From: Bilabrum cf. latius
Lineage: Eukaryota; Bigyra: Bicosoecida; Bigyra; Bicosoecida
DNA: 64,000 bases
Assembly: GCA_965178125.1 (NCBI GenBank)
Contig: OZ237738.1
Coordinates: 744,001-808,000 of the forward strand
Direction: 5' to 3'
Both the position numbers and the translations under genes were made by a program. How positions within the stretch are numbered: position 1 is the first letter of the stretch; each line of letters begins with the position of its first letter. The notes below the pieces were generated by a model. It was not told the DNA's origin and ran no database searches. It worked only from the letters and a program-made list of their open reading frames with translations. Shown here in pieces: positions 63,201 through 64,000 of the stretch.

Positions 63201-63998
63201 GCGTCATCGGGCGCGGTGAGCGTGGCGTCGGGCGCATCGACGAACGCGGTGTCTGGCGTGGTGACTGTGGGATCGGGCGCGGCGGTGTCGGCTGCATCTG
63301 GCGGCGTGAGCGTGCTGTCTGGGTCGTCGTCGCTTGACTCGTCGGGCGCGGTGACTGTGGGCTCTGGCACGTCCGACGTGGATGTGACGGGCACGGTGAC
63401 TGTGCGGTCTGGCGATGCGGCATCAGCGTCATCGGGCGCGGTGAGCGTGGCGTCGGGCGCATCGACGAACGCGGTGTCTGGCGTGGTGACTGTGGGATCG
63501 GGCGCGGCGGTGTCGGCTGCATCTGGCGGCGTGAGCGTGCTGTCGGGCGTGTCTGACAAGGATGTGACGGGCACGGTGACTGTGCGGTCTGGCGATGCGG
63601 CATCAGCGTCATCGGGCGCGGTGAGCGTAGCGTCGGGCGCATCGACGAACGCGGTGTCTGGCGTGGTGACTGTGGGATCGGGCGCGGCGGTGTCGGCTGC
63701 ATCTGGCGGCGTGAGCGTGCTGTCTGGGTCGTCGTCGCTTGACTCGTCGGGCGCGGTGACTGTGGGCTCTGGCACGTCCGACGTGGATGTGACGGGCACG
63801 GTGACTGTGCGGTCTGGCGATGCGGCATCAGCGTCATCGGGCGCGGTGAGCGTGGCGTCGGGCGCATCGACGAACGCGGTGTCTGGCGTGGTGACTGTGG
63901 GATCGGGCGCGGCGGTATCGGCTGCATCTGGCGGCGTGAGCGTGCTGTCCGGCGTGTCTGACAAGGATGTGACGGGCGCGGTGACTGTGCGGTCTGGC
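3..63998 (+). CDS. Interior of a giant Ser/Gly/Ala/Val/Thr-rich repeat protein, both ends outside the window
   Basis: Frame 3 of the plus strand has no stop codon in about 21,330 codons, roughly 1.8 MDa of visible protein by residue mass. The L unit encodes 75 residues in five 15-residue modules: SGDAASASSGAVSVA (module 1), SGASTNAVSGVVTVG (module 2), SGAAVSAASGGVSVL (module 3), SGSSSLDSSGAVTVG (module 4) and SGTSDVDVTGAVTVR (module 5). The S unit keeps modules 1-3 and ends with SGVSDKDVTGAVTVR. In the L unit, S, G, A, V and T make up 67 of 75 residues. There is no Cys, aromatic residue, Pro, His, Glu or Ile, and Met appears only as five rare variants. Glycine turns alternate with x-V-[ST]-V strands, which suggests a beta-solenoid or beta-roll fibre; a secreted or surface adhesin or stalk role is inference. 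No signal peptide, anchor or catalytic domain is in view. Most unit-to-unit point variants are synonymous here. An antisense frame with the same wobble positions is also fully open, so the strand is preferred rather than proven. Confidence 0.7.
451..630 (+). repeat. Type S repeat unit, first copy (180 bp, four modules)
   Basis: This is the first of 138 short units. Modules 1-3 match the L unit, but modules 4 and 5 are replaced by one module, SGVSDKDVTGAVTVR. Its second half matches L module 5, while its front differs (GTG TCT GAC AAG in place of ACG TCC GAC GTG). It introduces the only Lys in the protein. The 45-bp length difference from L keeps the reading frame, so L and S can be exchanged by recombination without breaking translation. 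Confidence 0.97.
856..1035 (+). repeat. Hybrid S unit, type 1 (SGVSDVD)
   Basis: This 180-bp unit opens its last module like S (tcg ggc gtg) but continues like L module 5 (tcc gac gtg gat), so it encodes SGVSDVDVTG with no Lys. Similar hybrids begin at 11206, 12691 and 54541. They look like in-frame recombinants between the S module and L module 5. Confidence 0.85.
11206..31995 (+). repeat. Mixed L/S block of the array (units 52-151)
   Basis: About 38 of 100 units are S, commonly in L-S or L-L-S order. It contains four Val-to-Met variants in module 5 (ATG at 12444, 13659, 15144 and 20184), a Lys-to-Gln variant at 25173-25175, a cluster of L' units between 27496 and 28980, and three consecutive L-S dimers marked by a GCT Ala codon (30196-31410). 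The left-hand markers, Ser TCA and Val GTA, fade out by about 24 kb. Confidence 0.85.
30196..31410 (+). repeat. Three tandem 405-bp L-S dimers
   Basis: Dimers start at 30196, 30601 and 31006. Each begins with an L unit whose module 1 ends in the rare codon GCT (gtg gct tcg), seen nowhere else in the window, followed by one S unit. The third S unit differs by having GCG instead of GCA at the start of module 2. The shared rare codon shows recent duplication of an L-S pair. Confidence 0.85.
33076..35415 (+). repeat. Adjacent duplication of a 1,170-bp six-unit block (S-L-S-S-S-L)
   Basis: Copy one spans 33076-34245 and copy two 34246-35415. In both, the L unit in second place carries GGG instead of GGA for Gly at the end of module 2, and I see no base difference between the copies. 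A third block with the same unit order and the same GGG marker lies at 37531-38700. Confidence 0.85.
39106..41850 (+). repeat. Higher-order repeat with 1,575-bp period
   Basis: The unit order L(ACC)-S(GGG)-S-S(GCG)-L'-S(GGT) starts at 39106 and again at 40681. Each copy carries five linked markers: ACC Thr, GGG Gly, GCG Ala, the TCG form of module 4, and GGT for GGC in module 2 of the last S unit. The first copy is followed by S and L units that complete the 1,575-bp period; the second diverges after 41850. Confidence 0.85.
50266..50445 (+). repeat. Hybrid S unit, type 2 (SGTSDVD directly after module 3)
   Basis: Module 3 is followed directly by an L-type module 5 (tcg ggc acg tcc gac gtg). 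This is what a 45-bp deletion removing module 4 from an L unit would leave, apart from the first codon being tcg rather than tct. A second copy lies at 50896-51075. Both carry the ACG (Thr) form of the module 5 end. Confidence 0.85.
50896..52155 (+). repeat. Longest run of S units, with 360-bp dimers
   Basis: Seven consecutive 180-bp units lie here, the first a type 2 hybrid. From 51076 the last module alternates ACG, GCG, ACG, GCG, ACG, GCG (Thr/Ala), giving three 360-bp dimers starting at 51076, 51436 and 51796. Single-base private changes are GCA for GCG in the unit at 51076 and GGG for GGC in the unit at 51976. Confidence 0.85.
58276..59265 (+). repeat. 765-bp L-S-S-S duplication marked by GTT valine
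   Basis: L units at 58276 and 59041 share two uncommon synonymous codons, GTT for Val in module 1 and GCG at the start of module 2, and are separated by three S units. GTT occurs once more, in the L unit at 42076, without the GCG marker. On the opposite strand these three GTT-AGC junctions are the only stops in one minus frame. Confidence 0.8.
60796..61965 (+). repeat. Adjacent duplication of a 585-bp L-S-S block
   Basis: Copies span 60796-61380 and 61381-61965. Both have GGT for GGC in the last module of each S unit, and GGT in module 2 of the second S unit. I see no base difference between them. A related partial copy, with the same GGT markers spread over several S units, lies just upstream at 59671-60210. 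Confidence 0.85.
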
Positions 63999-64000
63999 GA

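Larger units (their letters stand above)
1..64000. repeat. Window-spanning tandem array built from a 45-bp module
   Basis: Unit starts (ggtctggcga) lie at 1, 226, 451, 631, 856 and so on, up to 63991. All spacings are 225 or 180 bp. I count 312 complete units, 174 L and 138 S, totalling exactly 63,990 bp. The five modules of the L unit are themselves diverged copies of one 45-bp ancestor: each starts tc[tg]gg and ends with a ggc-NNN-gtg-(agc or act)-gtg-NNN pattern. Neighbouring units are usually identical or differ by one to three bases. The array has no spacer, no inserted unique sequence and no boundary inside the window. Confidence 0.99.
50896..64000 (+). repeat. Right-hand S-majority block (units 246-312 and remnant)
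   Basis: Forty-four of 67 complete units are S, including the longest S run of the window (seven units, 50896-52155). The TGTVTVR form of the last module (ACG codon) predominates. Variants confined or nearly confined here are GGT for GGC before the Val of the S module (53.9 kb, then 59.8-61.9 kb) and GCA for GCG in module 1 (53956 and 54541 units). The array continues past the right edge; the last ten bases begin a 313th unit. Confidence 0.85.

Noticed and set aside
59077-63927. Minus-strand reading frame of 1,616 codons.
   Set aside because: Same shadow frame again, with the same second-position changes; its start is one of many identical ATG occurrences in the array.
1-64000. CRISPR array or other direct-repeat-and-spacer system.
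   Set aside because: There are no unique spacers. The whole unit is conserved, the units are 180 or 225 bp, and the array is coding in period.
1-64000. Non-coding satellite or centromeric array.
   Set aside because: All lengths are multiples of 45 bp, a frame is open for 64 kb, and about three quarters of variant types sit on one codon position. A satellite cannot be fully excluded without expression data.
1-64000. Promoters, terminators or regulatory hairpins within the repeats.
   Set aside because: Any motif would recur in nearly every unit, and I see no AT-rich element, T-run terminator or unit-specific insertion.
1-64000. Calcium-binding RTX nonapeptide repeats.
   Set aside because: The modules contain Asp and Gly but not the GGxGxDxUx nonapeptide; the period is 15 residues with Val-Thr-Val strands.

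Overview
The whole 64,000-base window is a single uninterrupted tandem-repeat array. There is no unique sequence at either edge, so the array extends beyond the window on both sides. I parse it as 312 complete repeat units plus a 10-base remnant: 174 long units of 225 bp (L) and 138 short units of 180 bp (S). These add up exactly to 63,990 bp. Both unit sizes are multiples of a 45-bp (15-codon) module, and the 45-bp phase is kept from base 1 to base 63991, so no frameshift is visible.

The best interpretation is the interior of one giant plus-strand coding sequence read in frame 3 (codons starting at 3, 6, 9...). It is open for all of its roughly 21,330 visible codons, with neither a convincing start nor a stop. 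The protein is almost entirely Ser, Gly, Val, Ala and Thr. Its 15-residue modules have the pattern S-G-x6-[ST]-G-[AGV]-V-[ST]-V-x, which suggests a secreted or surface beta-rich fibre, stalk or adhesin. That function is inference. Most point variants between units fall on the third codon base of this frame, as expected of a translated, constrained sequence.

A second frame, on the minus strand, is also open from end to end and shares the same wobble positions. It would encode a Pro/Thr/Asp-rich, very acidic repeat. The strand is therefore favoured, not proven. Three other minus-strand open stretches (42112-58302, 58312-59067, 59077-63927) lie in a frame where the wobble changes hit second codon positions, and they are shadows.

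Layout by unit composition: 1-11205 is almost all L (45 of 51 units). About 11-32 kb is mixed (roughly 37% S). About 32-50 kb is 50-60% S and carries several higher-order duplications. About 51-64 kb is more than 60% S. Sequence variants sit in territories: Ala GCG (with a SalI-type site) and Ser TCA (with a PvuII-type site) mark the left third, a Gly-ACC variant linked to a Gly-GGG variant marks 32-41 kb, and an Ala-to-Thr variant dominates the right third. This is the pattern left by unequal crossing-over and gene conversion.

The organism cannot be identified from the window. The DNA is GC-rich (75% GC at third codon positions in the L unit), rich in CpG, and favours TCG, GCG, ACG, GTG and GGC codons. 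That would suit a GC-rich bacterium with a giant surface protein, or a GC-rich protist such as an alga or oomycete. I see no RNA gene, mobile element, CRISPR array, promoter, terminator or second gene.
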